From the NCBI RefSeq assembly GCF_000424445.1, contig NZ_KE384187.1:156356-220355 (forward strand): a stretch of DNA of 64,000 nt, in the 5' to 3' direction. The notes beneath the pieces are model-generated. The model was given only the letters and a program-made list of their open reading frames with translations. It made no database searches and was not told the origin of the DNA. Below are positions 36,621 to 44,169 of this stretch, in pieces (positions within the stretch are counted from its first letter, which is position 1; the number at the start of each line of letters is the position of its first letter). Source of the DNA: Oribacterium sp. NK2B42. Its GTDB lineage: Bacteria > Bacillota > Clostridia > Lachnospirales > Lachnospiraceae. The position numbers and the translations under genes were made by a program.

Positions 36621-37370
36621 TTGCCACGTCAAAGCCGACGCAAGAGTGAATTTGGCTATATGCATGTTATTGTGCGTGGAGTTGCCAGACAAACTATTTT
36701 TGAAGACGTAAGCGATTATAAGTATTATCTTATCAAACTAAAAAAATACTGTATGGAAACAGATGTAAAGGTTTGCGCTTATTGTCTGATGAACAACCAT
36801 GTACATTTATTACTACATGGCGATTCAACATCTATCAGCCAGTTAATGAAAAAACTAGGTATCAGTTATTCTTATTATTTCAACAAAAAGTACAACAGAG
36901 TAGGACATCTCTTTCAGGACAGATTTAAGAGTGAGCCGGTGGAGGATAATGTCTACCTGCTTACCGTCTTTCGATACATTCTTCAAAATCCACAAAAGGC
37001 CGGAATATGTGATACAACAAAATATCGATGGAGCAGTTTTATGTTTTATGATTCGAAATCGGATTATATGGATTTAACTCTGATAAAAGCACTTTTGGGA
37101 AGCAGATCAGTTTATGAAAACTTCGTAAAAGCCGGTAATGATGATCAGTGCCTGGATTTTGATACATCTAAGCATGATGATAAATGGGCGATTGAAGAAA
37201 TAGGCCGTCGTTTAGGTATATCATCAGGTTTTGTATTGCTAAGTTATGACAAAGAAAAAAGAAATATGGCTATAAGAGAGCTTATGAAATGCGGTCTTTC
37301 GAAGCGACAGATTGAACGATTATGTGGAATCAGCCGAGGAGTTATAAATAAAGTTGAGCTTTCTGCCTAA
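36621..37370 (+). CDS. REP-associated (RAYT / IS200-like Y1) transposase
   Basis: This is a 249-residue single-strand transposase. The HUH motif is MNNHVHLLL (His60, His62); a Tyr of VYLLTVFRYILQNPQKAG (Tyr112 or Tyr119) is the expected nucleophile. The beginning PRQSRRKSEFGYMHVIVRG is typical of RAYTs, and the C-terminal 60 residues form an extra HTH-like region (IEEIGRRLGISSG, KRQIERLCGISRG). The start is TTG 36621 with GGAGG 9 bases upstream. Palindrome copies 3 and 4 border it on each side. RAYTs move or maintain REP elements; all nine copies seen nearby suggest that this enzyme is their driver (inference). Reading frame intact. Confidence 0.85.
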   Translation: MPRQSRRKSEFGYMHVIVRGVARQTIFEDVSDYKYYLIKLKKYCMETDVKVCAYCLMNNHVHLLLHGDSTSISQLMKKLGISYSYYFNKKYNRVGHLFQDRFKSEPVEDNVYLLTVFRYILQNPQKAGICDTTKYRWSSFMFYDSKSDYMDLTLIKALLGSRSVYENFVKAGNDDQCLDFDTSKHDDKWAIEEIGRRLGISSGFVLLSYDKEKRNMAIRELMKCGLSKRQIERLCGISRGVINKVELSA

Positions 37371-37380
37371 GCAAAAAGTT

Positions 37381-37426
37381 ATCCACCGGGGACGGTTCTC
37401 GCCGGCGAGAACCGTCCCCGGTGGAT
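37381..37426. repeat. REP-type palindrome, copy 4 (46 bp)
   Basis: Perfect palindrome, 11 bases after the RAYT stop and 10 bases before the promoter of the truncated nifS. Confidence 0.95.
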
Positions 37427-37436
37427 GCAAAACCTA

Positions 37437-37465
37437 TTGACTAAGTAGGAATTTGTAACTATAAT
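37437..37465 (+). promoter_or_regulatory. Near-consensus promoter upstream of truncated nifS
   Basis: TTGACT (37437-37442), a 17-base spacer and TATAAT (37460-37465). The spacer AAGTAGGAATT overlaps a half-site-like pattern that resembles Rrf2/IscR operators (inference), fitting the IscR-like gene nearby. Confidence 0.65.
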
Positions 37466-37482
37466 ACCTACCATACAACTAG

Positions 37483-38340
37483 GTGAAAGGAATCGAGATC
37501 ACCTATCTTCCCGTTGATGATAAGGGTCTCGTTAATGTCGAAGACCTCAAGAAGGCCATCAGACCCACAACCATCCTCATTTCTGTGATGTTCGCAAACA
37601 ATGAGATCGGTACAGTTGAGCCCATAAAGGAAATCGGAAGGATAGCCCATGAGCACGGCATCTATTTCCACACAGATGCGGTTCAGGCCTTCGGACATCT
37701 TCCCATAGATGTTAATGAGATGAACATTGACCTTCTGTCCGCAAGCGGCCATAAAATAAACGGACCTAAGGGCATCGGTCTTCTTTATATAAGAAAAGGC
37801 ATAAAGATCACAAACCTTATCCATGGCGGCGCACAGGAGTCAGGTAAGCGTGCGGGTACCACCAATGCTGCCGGCATTATCGGATTTGCAAAAGCAACAG
37901 AGCTTGCCGTAAGAGATATGGAAGAGACCCGCGCTTATGAGAGCAGATTAAGGGATAAGCTGATCGCAGGAGTGACAGCAGAGATCCCATTCACCCGCGT
38001 AAACGGAGATCTCACCAACAGACTGTCCAACAACGTAAATTTCTGCTTCAGATTCATCGAGGGCGAATCTCTCCTCATCATGCTTGACCAGAAGGGCATC
38101 TGTGCATCCTCCGGATCTGCATGTACCTCCGGAAGCCTGGATCCGTCCCACGTGCTTCTGGCCATCGGACTTCCGCATGAGATAGCACACGGTTCCCTGA
38201 GACTGACTTTATCAAAGGATACCACCGAGGAAGATATCGACTATGTTGTGGAAAGCTTAAAGGAGATAGTGGGAAGACTCAGAATGATGTCACCACTGTA
38301 CGAGGATTTTGTAAAGAAGAATAAGGAGGCCAGCGCATGA
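37483..38340 (+). pseudogene. nifS: 5'-truncated cysteine desulfurase
   Basis: The 285 residues match the last three quarters of NifS/IscS cysteine desulfurases, which take sulfur from cysteine for Fe-S clusters. The PLP lysine (SASGHK, Lys91 here) and the active cysteine loop (SSGSACTSG) are present. The first 105 or so residues, including the N-terminal PLP-phosphate site, are missing; family members are about 390 residues. The frame begins at a GTG without ribosome site, 17 bases after a strong promoter and 56 bases after palindrome copy 4. The downstream frame is intact to the nifU overlap. It is probably inactive, unless fused by editing or a misassembly. Confidence 0.75.
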
Positions 38341-38798
38341 GCCAGGTAACAGAATACAGCAAAAAGGTAATGGATCATTTCTCAAATCCGAGAAATGTGG
38401 GAGAGATAGAGGATGCAGCAGGTGTGGGCACAGTGGGTAATGCCAAGTGCGGAGACATCATGAGAATGTACCTCGATATCGACGAGAATCAAGTTGTAAG
38501 AGAGGCCAAGTTCAAGACCTTCGGCTGCGGTGCTGCCATCGCCACCAGCTCCATGGCAACAGAGCTTGTTAAGGGAAAGACTGTTCAGGAAGCTCTGGAG
38601 GTCACCAACAAGGCAGTTATGGAGGCCCTGGACGGACTTCCACCTGTAAAAGTTCACTGTTCTCTCCTTGCCGAGCAGGCAATTCACGCTGCATTATGGG
38701 ATTATGCCGAAAAAAATGGTATAAAGATAGAGGGACTTAAACCGCCTGTCAATGACATCGACGAGACGGAAGAGTTCTATGAGATGCAGGGAGAATAA
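38337..38798 (+). CDS. nifU: NifU/IscU-type Fe-S cluster scaffold
   Basis: This is a 153-residue scaffold on which Fe-S clusters are built. All three ligand cysteines are seen: Cys38 (GNAKCGD), Cys64 (FGCGAA) and Cys108 (HCSLLAEQ). The C-terminus has an acidic tail. The ATG overlaps the nifS stop (ATGA) and has AAGGAGG 9 bases upstream, so it is translated in a nifS-nifU unit; the strong promoter at 37437 would still serve it. Sulfur would have to come from another desulfurase if nifS here is dead. Confidence 0.9.
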   Translation: MSQVTEYSKKVMDHFSNPRNVGEIEDAAGVGTVGNAKCGDIMRMYLDIDENQVVREAKFKTFGCGAAIATSSMATELVKGKTVQEALEVTNKAVMEALDGLPPVKVHCSLLAEQAIHAALWDYAEKNGIKIEGLKPPVNDIDETEEFYEMQGE

Positions 38799-38960
38799 AG
38801 TGCCGGTACGGACTGACGCTTTATTGACCCTGTGCAGGGTAATGCTTACGTCGGCGGCGGAGGCATTGGCAGGAAATAAAGTGTGAGTATTTGTGACATC
38901 AGTTCATAGTGGAGTATACCTTCAAAGGGCTGATGATCGCATGAAGGACGGAGGACTTTT

Positions 38961-39356
38961 ATGATCTCAACAAGAGGACGTTATGCGTTAAGGGTTATGG
39001 TGGACATCGCATTGACCCAGGGGGAGGGCTATGTGCCCATGAAGGATGTGGCTGAGAGGCAGGGGCTGTCTCTTAAATATCTGGAGCAGATTTTACCGCC
39101 CTTGACGAAAAACGGACTCATTACGGGACTGCAGGGAAAAGGCGGCGGCTACCGGCTGACCAGAAAGCCTGAGGAATACAGGATTATCGAGATACTTGAG
39201 CTTACCGAAAAAGAGCTTGAGCCTGTGAGCTGTCTTGCAAAGGGTGCAGCTGAATGCGACAGAAGATCAACCTGCAAGACCATCGGATTCTGGGAAGGTC
39301 TGAATCAGGTCATAAGGGATTATCTCGGATCAAAAACGTTAAAGGACTTAATGTGA
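38961..39356 (+). CDS. iscR: Rrf2-family IscR-like regulator
   Basis: This is a 131-residue Rrf2 protein: a winged helix at 1-75 (MKDVAERQGLSLKYLEQI, GLQGKGGGYRLTRKP) and a cysteine cluster Cys91, Cys99, Cys105, spaced like the Fe-S-binding cysteines of IscR (C-x7-C-x5-C here). IscR senses cluster status and controls Fe-S assembly genes. Its place after nifS-nifU supports this; the usual order in this group puts iscR first, so the locus may be rearranged. GGAGGAC is 5 bases before the ATG. Confidence 0.85.
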   Translation: MISTRGRYALRVMVDIALTQGEGYVPMKDVAERQGLSLKYLEQILPPLTKNGLITGLQGKGGGYRLTRKPEEYRIIEILELTEKELEPVSCLAKGAAECDRRSTCKTIGFWEGLNQVIRDYLGSKTLKDLM

Positions 39357-39423
39357 TAATATTTTCATTTCTATTTGTGCTGCATCTTAGCGGATGAATG
39401 GAGATTAATGTGAAATAATGTAA

Positions 39424-39463
39424 CATCGGGGACGGTTCTCAACCGCGAGAGCTGTCCCCGATG
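39424..39463. repeat. REP-type palindrome, copy 5 (degenerate)
   Basis: CATCGGGGACGGTTCTC...GTCCCCGATG with a mismatched centre (AACC); lies 68 bases after iscR. Confidence 0.8.
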
Positions 39464-39541
39464 GTTTGTATATGGAACCGTTTAGATTGACATCTGTATA
39501 TCAGATATGGAAGACAAATGGTTTTTAGGGAGGATATACAA

Positions 39542-40447
39542 TTGAACATTACCCAGATCAGATATGTGCTTGAAACTGCGGCATCTTCATCTATGAGAGA
39601 GGCTGCCACAAAACTTTTTGTATCACAGCCGGCGCTTTCCACAAGTATCAGTGATCTTGAGACAGAGCTTGGGATACTGATATTTGAGAGGACCAACAAG
39701 GGTATATTCCTTACGGATGAGGGCCGGGAGTTTGTTGCCTATGCGAAGAAGGCATTGGCACAGTACGAAATACTGGAGGACAGATTTTTGTCCAGGGACA
39801 GCGACAAGGAGCGGTTTTCCGTATCAAGCCAGCACTACAATTTCGCCATAAAAGCATTTACGGATGTGATAAAGGCCTTTGACCCGGACAAATATGTTTT
39901 TGCCATTCATGAGACGAAAACCAGGGATGTACTTGAAGATGTAAGGACAATGAAAAGCGAAGTGGGAATCATTTCCTTTTCCGGCTCTAATGAGAGTATC
40001 ATCAGGAAGCTGTTTAAGGAGTACAATCTTGAGTTTACTCCGCTCATGCAGAGGGAAACCTATGCTTACGTCTGGGAAAACCACAAGTTTGCAGGAAGAA
40101 AGGAAATCTCTCTGGAGGAGCTTTCCGACTACCCCTGCGTTTCCTTTGACCAGAGTGATGACAGTAACTTCTATCTGACGGAAGAAGCCATGGCGGATTA
40201 TGACTTTAAGAAGATGATAAAATCCGACGACAGAGCCACCACCATGGAGATCATCGAGAGACTTCAGGGCTACTCTGTGGGATGCGGAATGCTCTCAAGC
40301 GATGATGCGGTTCTTCGCGGTATGGTTTCCATTAAGCTTAAGGAAGAGGACCCGCTGGTCATCGGCTACATCGTGAGGAAAGGGAGCGTTATGTCGGTGT
40401 ATGGTAATGCTTATATCGAGGAGCTGATGAAGTATAAGGAGCTTTGA
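39542..40447 (+). CDS. LysR-type regulator, probable sulfur-metabolism control
   Basis: This is a 301-residue LysR protein. The HTH is at residues 15-45 (SSMREAATKLFVSQPALSTS) and the effector domain spans about 90-295. The TTG start at 39542 has GGGAGG 8 bases upstream. An upstream ATG would precede the ribosome site. It lies 290 bases upstream of metY in the same direction and downstream of Fe-S genes, which suggests control of cysteine or homocysteine synthesis (inference, in the manner of CysB/YtlI-like regulators). Confidence 0.8.
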   Translation: MNITQIRYVLETAASSSMREAATKLFVSQPALSTSISDLETELGILIFERTNKGIFLTDEGREFVAYAKKALAQYEILEDRFLSRDSDKERFSVSSQHYNFAIKAFTDVIKAFDPDKYVFAIHETKTRDVLEDVRTMKSEVGIISFSGSNESIIRKLFKEYNLEFTPLMQRETYAYVWENHKFAGRKEISLEELSDYPCVSFDQSDDSNFYLTEEAMADYDFKKMIKSDDRATTMEIIERLQGYSVGCGMLSSDDAVLRGMVSIKLKEEDPLVIGYIVRKGSVMSVYGNAYIEELMKYKEL

Positions 40448-40461
40448 GAAATCCCACCAGG

Positions 40462-40511
40462 AAAACCACCGGGGACGGTTCTCGCCGGCGAGAACCGTCC
40501 CCGGTGGTTTT
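40462..40511. repeat. REP-type palindrome, copy 6 (50 bp)
   Basis: Perfect palindrome with AAAACCACC arms, 14 bases after the LysR stop. Confidence 0.95.
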
Positions 40512-40520
40512 TAGTTATAG

Positions 40521-40635
40521 ACCGAAGCTATTACCAACGATAGAATCTTGGTATTTTTCAAAAACCAAGCGCCGTAGTAGGATTATGACATCAGGAAAAT
40601 CCAAGGCGAAAGCGAGGTATCGGTAATGAAGGGGA
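40521..40635 (+). ncRNA. Candidate structured RNA in the metY leader
   Basis: Nested pairings can be drawn by eye: a closing stem ATTAC/GTAAT plus CGATA/TATCG (40530-40542 with 40618-40627, a CAA bulge between); an inner hairpin CTTGG/CCAAG (40547-40569) extended by U/A pairs; and a third arm CGCC/GGCG (40570-40573 with 40605-40608) enclosing GGATT/AATCC. This is a compact multibranch fold 100 bases before metY. I do not find the SAM-I (S-box) or T-box signatures. It might be a cis-regulatory RNA or a small RNA; no covariation was tested. Confidence 0.45.
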
Positions 40636-40738
40636 GAAGAAATTCAGTTCAAAACCAAAAGCTGTATATGCGAATGTGTTTACTTTGATAATGTATGACC
40701 GAAGACAAAGAATAAACATTAGAAAAAGGAGATCTACC

Positions 40739-42019
40739 ATGAGCGAATACAGATTTGAAACATTACAGTTACACGTTGGACAGGAGCAGCCGGATCCGGC
40801 AACAGATGCAAGGGCGGTTCCTATTTACCAGACCACTTCTTATGTGTTCCGGAACAGCAAGCACGCAGCCGACAGATTCGGACTTGCGGATGCCGGCAAT
40901 ATCTACGGAAGACTCACAAACTCCACCCAGGATGTTCTTGAGAAGAGACTTGCAGCACTTGAGGGAGGCAGTGCTGCGCTGGTAGTAGCATCGGGAGCAG
41001 CAGCCATAACCTACACTATCGAAGCATTGGCAGCGAACGGAGGACACATAGTAGCACAGAAGACCATCTACGGCGGAAGCTACAACCTTCTGGCTCACAC
41101 ACTTCCACAGTACGGTGTTGAGGCAACCTTCGTGGACGCCCACAATCTTTCAGAGGTGGAGGGTGCCATAAAGGACAACACAAGAGCCATCTACCTTGAG
41201 ACTCTCGGTAATCCAAACAGCGACATTCCGGATATCGATGCCATCGCGGAGATCGCACATAAGCACGGGATTCCGGTTGTTGTGGATAATACTTTCGGCA
41301 CACCATATCTCATCCGTCCTTTCGAGCATGGCGCCGATATCGTGGTGCACTCCGCAACAAAGTTTATCGGAGGCCACGGAACAACTCTTGGCGGTGTTAT
41401 CATTGAGTCAGGAAAGTTCGACTACAAGGTAAGCGGAAAGTTCCCGAACATCACGGCTCACAACCCGAGCTATCATGGAGTATCCTTCTATGATGCGGTA
41501 GGACCTGCAGCCTTCGTAACTTACATTCGTGCCATCCTTCTGAGAGATACCGGAGCAACCATTTCGCCTTTCAATGCTTTCCTCCTGCTTCAGGGAGTGG
41601 AGACATTATCCCTCCGTCTCGACAGACATGCGGAGAATACAAAGAAGGTGGTGGAGTTCCTGTCCAAGCATCCGAAGGTTGAAAAGGTGAATCATCCGTC
41701 TCTTCCGGATCATCCGGATCATGAGCTCTACAAGAGATATTTCCCGAACGGCGGCGGATCAATCTTCACTTTCAATATCAACGGCGGTCAGAAAGAAGCC
41801 TGGAAGTTCATCGATAACCTTCAGATTTTCTCACTTCTTGCCAATGTTGCCGACGTGAAGAGTCTGGTTATCCATCCGGCTTCCACAACCCATTCACAGC
41901 TTTCAGAGGAAGAGCTGCTGGATCAGGGCATCAAACCAAACACCATCAGACTTTCCATCGGAACAGAGCATATTGATGACATCATCGCAGATCTGGAAAA
42001 GGGATTTGCAGCGATCTAA
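40739..42019 (+). CDS. metY: O-acetylhomoserine sulfhydrylase family
   Basis: This is a 426-residue PLP enzyme of the Cys/Met metabolism group. It joins sulfide (or methanethiol) to O-acetylhomoserine, giving homocysteine or methionine, in the cytoplasm. The family pattern is complete: YQTTSYVF near the front, YGRLTNSTQ, the PLP lysine in VHSATKFIGGHG, and SLRLDRHAENTKKV. The length fits MetY. ATG 40739 has AAAGGAG 8 bases upstream. The gene is separate from the LysR gene by palindrome copy 6 and a candidate structured RNA. Confidence 0.9.
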   Translation: MSEYRFETLQLHVGQEQPDPATDARAVPIYQTTSYVFRNSKHAADRFGLADAGNIYGRLTNSTQDVLEKRLAALEGGSAALVVASGAAAITYTIEALAANGGHIVAQKTIYGGSYNLLAHTLPQYGVEATFVDAHNLSEVEGAIKDNTRAIYLETLGNPNSDIPDIDAIAEIAHKHGIPVVVDNTFGTPYLIRPFEHGADIVVHSATKFIGGHGTTLGGVIIESGKFDYKVSGKFPNITAHNPSYHGVSFYDAVGPAAFVTYIRAILLRDTGATISPFNAFLLLQGVETLSLRLDRHAENTKKVVEFLSKHPKVEKVNHPSLPDHPDHELYKRYFPNGGGSIFTFNINGGQKEAWKFIDNLQIFSLLANVADVKSLVIHPASTTHSQLSEEELLDQGIKPNTIRLSIGTEHIDDIIADLEKGFAAI

Positions 42020-42037
42020 AAAAATCCACCGGGTTAT

Positions 42038-42079
42038 CCACCGGGGACGGTTCTCGCCGGCGAGAACCGTCCCCGGTGG
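42038..42079. repeat. REP-type palindrome, copy 7 (42 bp)
   Basis: Perfect palindrome, 19 bases after the metY stop; a partial CCACCGGG lies directly before it. Confidence 0.95.
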
Positions 42080-42144
42080 TTCTTTTATATAATTTATCTA
42101 TTTTGCACATTTAAAATCCATATATGTTTTTTTACTTGGTAAAG

Positions 42145-42173
42145 TTTACAAAAAGGCTTTTATTTGCTTTAAT
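42145..42173 (+). promoter_or_regulatory. Promoter of the hydrogenase pair
   Basis: TTTACA (42145-42150), a 17-base spacer and TTTAAT (42168-42173). The spacer between metY and this pair (42020-42336) holds palindrome copy 7, this promoter and the dyad below. Confidence 0.5.
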
Positions 42174-42196
42174 TATATCTAGAATACTAAAAATAA

Positions 42197-42216
42197 CAGT
42201 AAGTTATGACTAACTG
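42197..42216 (+). promoter_or_regulatory. Dyad downstream of the hydrogenase promoter
   Basis: CAGTAAGTTATGACTAACTG, an inverted repeat with a 4-base centre and one mismatch, placed where a repressor would bind. The binding protein is unknown. Confidence 0.35.
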
Positions 42217-42336
42217 TAATGAGTCGGGGAGGTGTGTGCCGGGTCGGACTTTTGTGAGTAGTCCCGCATGCAGTACCAGCCTTTTGTAAAGTGGATCATT
42301 TACAGGCTGACATTCCCAAGTAAGGAGGTAAACACC

Positions 42337-44169
42337 ATGAGTAGATTGAGCATTGTAACTCAAAACAATGCGCAGAAGACGGTGGAGGATCTGTACAAGG
42401 ATCTGGAAAGAAGAATCACGGCAAGCCAGCCCGGACTTTGTCCGGTTGATCTTGCCGCTTCATTTTTGCACCTTTGTCACGCTCAGTCCTGCGGAAAATG
42501 CGTACCCTGCAGAGTAGGACTGGGACAGCTGGAGGTGCTGATCGATTCTGTGCTTGACGGAACTGCCACCATGGAGACATTGAAAGTTATCGAGGAAACC
42601 GCCCAGAGCATTTACTATTCTGCGGACTGTGCCATAGGTTCAGAGGCTGCACGAATGGTACTGAAGGGCATCAGAGGTTTCCGCGGTGATTATGAAGAGC
42701 ATGTACTGCACGGAAGATGTTCGGGACATCAGGATCAGCCTGTACCCTGCGTTGCCCAGTGCCCTGCACATGTGGATATTCCGGGATACATTTCCCTTAT
42801 ACACGAAGGCCGTTATAATGACGCGGTTGCCCTAATCAGAAAGGACAATCCGCTTCCCGCAGTCTGCGGCATGATCTGCGAGCATCCTTGTGAGGTTCGC
42901 TGCAGAAGAACCATGGTTGACGATCCTATCAACATCCGCGGACTCAAGAAATATGCGGTTGAGCATGAGGACGAGTTCAGGATCGGTGAGAAGCAGCCGG
43001 CAACAGGCAAGAAGGTTGCAGTTATCGGCGGAGGCCCGGCAGGACTCAGTGCGGCTTACTACCTTTCACTTATGGGACATGAGGTAGAGGTTTATGAGCA
43101 GAGAAAGAAGGCAGGAGGAATGCTTAGATACGGCATCCCTGCATACCGTCTTCCGAGAGAAGCCCTGGATGCCGAAATCGAGTGCATCATGAAGAGCGGC
43201 TTCAAGCTGAAGACTGATGTAAGCATTGGCAAGGACATCTCCATCGCAGATCTCCGTGAGAAGTACGATGCAATGTTTGTTGCCATCGGTGCTCACACAG
43301 ACAAGAAGATCGGAATCGAAGGCGAGGATGCAAAGGGCGTTATCTCTGCGGTTGAGATGCTGAGAGCCATCGGTGATGATGATTATCCTGATTTCACAGG
43401 AATGGATATAGTTGTTGTAGGCGGCGGTAATGTTGCCATGGACGTTGCCCGTTCAGCTATAAGATGCAATGCAAAATCTGTAAAGATCCTTTACAGAAGA
43501 AGAAAGATTGATATGACTGCCCTTCCCGAAGAGGTGGAGGGTGCCATTGCAGACGGCTGCGACATCGTAGAGCTTCATGCTCCTTTACGTATCGAGAAGA
43601 AAGAGGACGGAAGTGTTGCAGCTATCTGGGTACAGCCTCAGATCGTAGGTCCTATCAGCGGCGGAAGACCGAAGCCGGTGGCAGCTGATACAGAAGAGCT
43701 CAGAATCCCGTGTGACAGAGTCCTTGTGGCTATCGGTCAGGGTATCGATTCACGTAAGTTCGGTGAGTACGGAATCCCTGTAGAGCGTGGACAGATTCAG
43801 GCATTTGACACCAGCGATATCCGTGACAAGGACGGAATCTTTGCGGGTGGTGACTGCGTTACAGGTCCTGCAACCGTAATCCGTGCCATCGCAGCAGGAA
43901 AGGTTGCGGCCGCAAACATTGACGAATATCTCGGATATTTCCATGAGATAAAGTCAGATATAGAGCTTCCTCCTGTCCGCTTTGATGATCATAAGCCATG
44001 CGGAAGAGTAAATATGAAGGAGCGTTCTCCGGAAGAAAGAAAGCACGATTTCAAGATCATGGAGTGCGGTATGTCCGACGAAGAGGCATGCCAGGAGTCC
44101 GGAAGATGTCTGCATTGCGATCACTTTGGTTATGGAATCTTTAAAGGAGGCAGAGAAGCAAAATGGTAA
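42337..44169 (+). CDS. NuoF-like Fe-S domain fused to GltD-like NAD(P)H oxidoreductase
   Basis: This is a 610-residue flavoprotein. Residues 30-125 resemble the 4Fe-4S C-terminal domain of NuoF/HydB (HAQSCGKCVPCRVG...). Residues 130-200 are the Fe-S domain of the glutamate synthase small subunit type (PVPCVAQCPAHVDIPGY, ICEHPCEVRCRR). Then come the FAD site (VAVIGGGPAGLSAAYYL) and NAD(P) site (VVVVGGGNVAMDVARS). The C-terminus has two more cysteines (GRCLHC). It overlaps the [FeFe] hydrogenase gene by 7 bases. I infer that it feeds or takes electrons from NAD(P)H for the hydrogenase, replacing the usual NuoEF-like subunits. ATG 42337 has TAAGGAGG 9 bases upstream. No glutamate synthase large subunit is adjacent. 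Confidence 0.85.
   Translation: MSRLSIVTQNNAQKTVEDLYKDLERRITASQPGLCPVDLAASFLHLCHAQSCGKCVPCRVGLGQLEVLIDSVLDGTATMETLKVIEETAQSIYYSADCAIGSEAARMVLKGIRGFRGDYEEHVLHGRCSGHQDQPVPCVAQCPAHVDIPGYISLIHEGRYNDAVALIRKDNPLPAVCGMICEHPCEVRCRRTMVDDPINIRGLKKYAVEHEDEFRIGEKQPATGKKVAVIGGGPAGLSAAYYLSLMGHEVEVYEQRKKAGGMLRYGIPAYRLPREALDAEIECIMKSGFKLKTDVSIGKDISIADLREKYDAMFVAIGAHTDKKIGIEGEDAKGVISAVEMLRAIGDDDYPDFTGMDIVVVGGGNVAMDVARSAIRCNAKSVKILYRRRKIDMTALPEEVEGAIADGCDIVELHAPLRIEKKEDGSVAAIWVQPQIVGPISGGRPKPVAADTEELRIPCDRVLVAIGQGIDSRKFGEYGIPVERGQIQAFDTSDIRDKDGIFAGGDCVTGPATVIRAIAAGKVAAANIDEYLGYFHEIKSDIELPPVRFDDHKPCGRVNMKERSPEERKHDFKIMECGMSDEEACQESGRCLHCDHFGYGIFKGGREAKW

Noticed and set aside
40521-40738. SAM-I (S-box) riboswitch or T-box before metY
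   Set aside because: Neither the S-box core nor the T-box sequence is present; only an unassigned fold remains.
34668-42079. CRISPR array formed by the repeated palindrome
   Set aside because: Copies are spaced by whole genes, are long self-complementary repeats and lie next to a RAYT gene, not cas genes.
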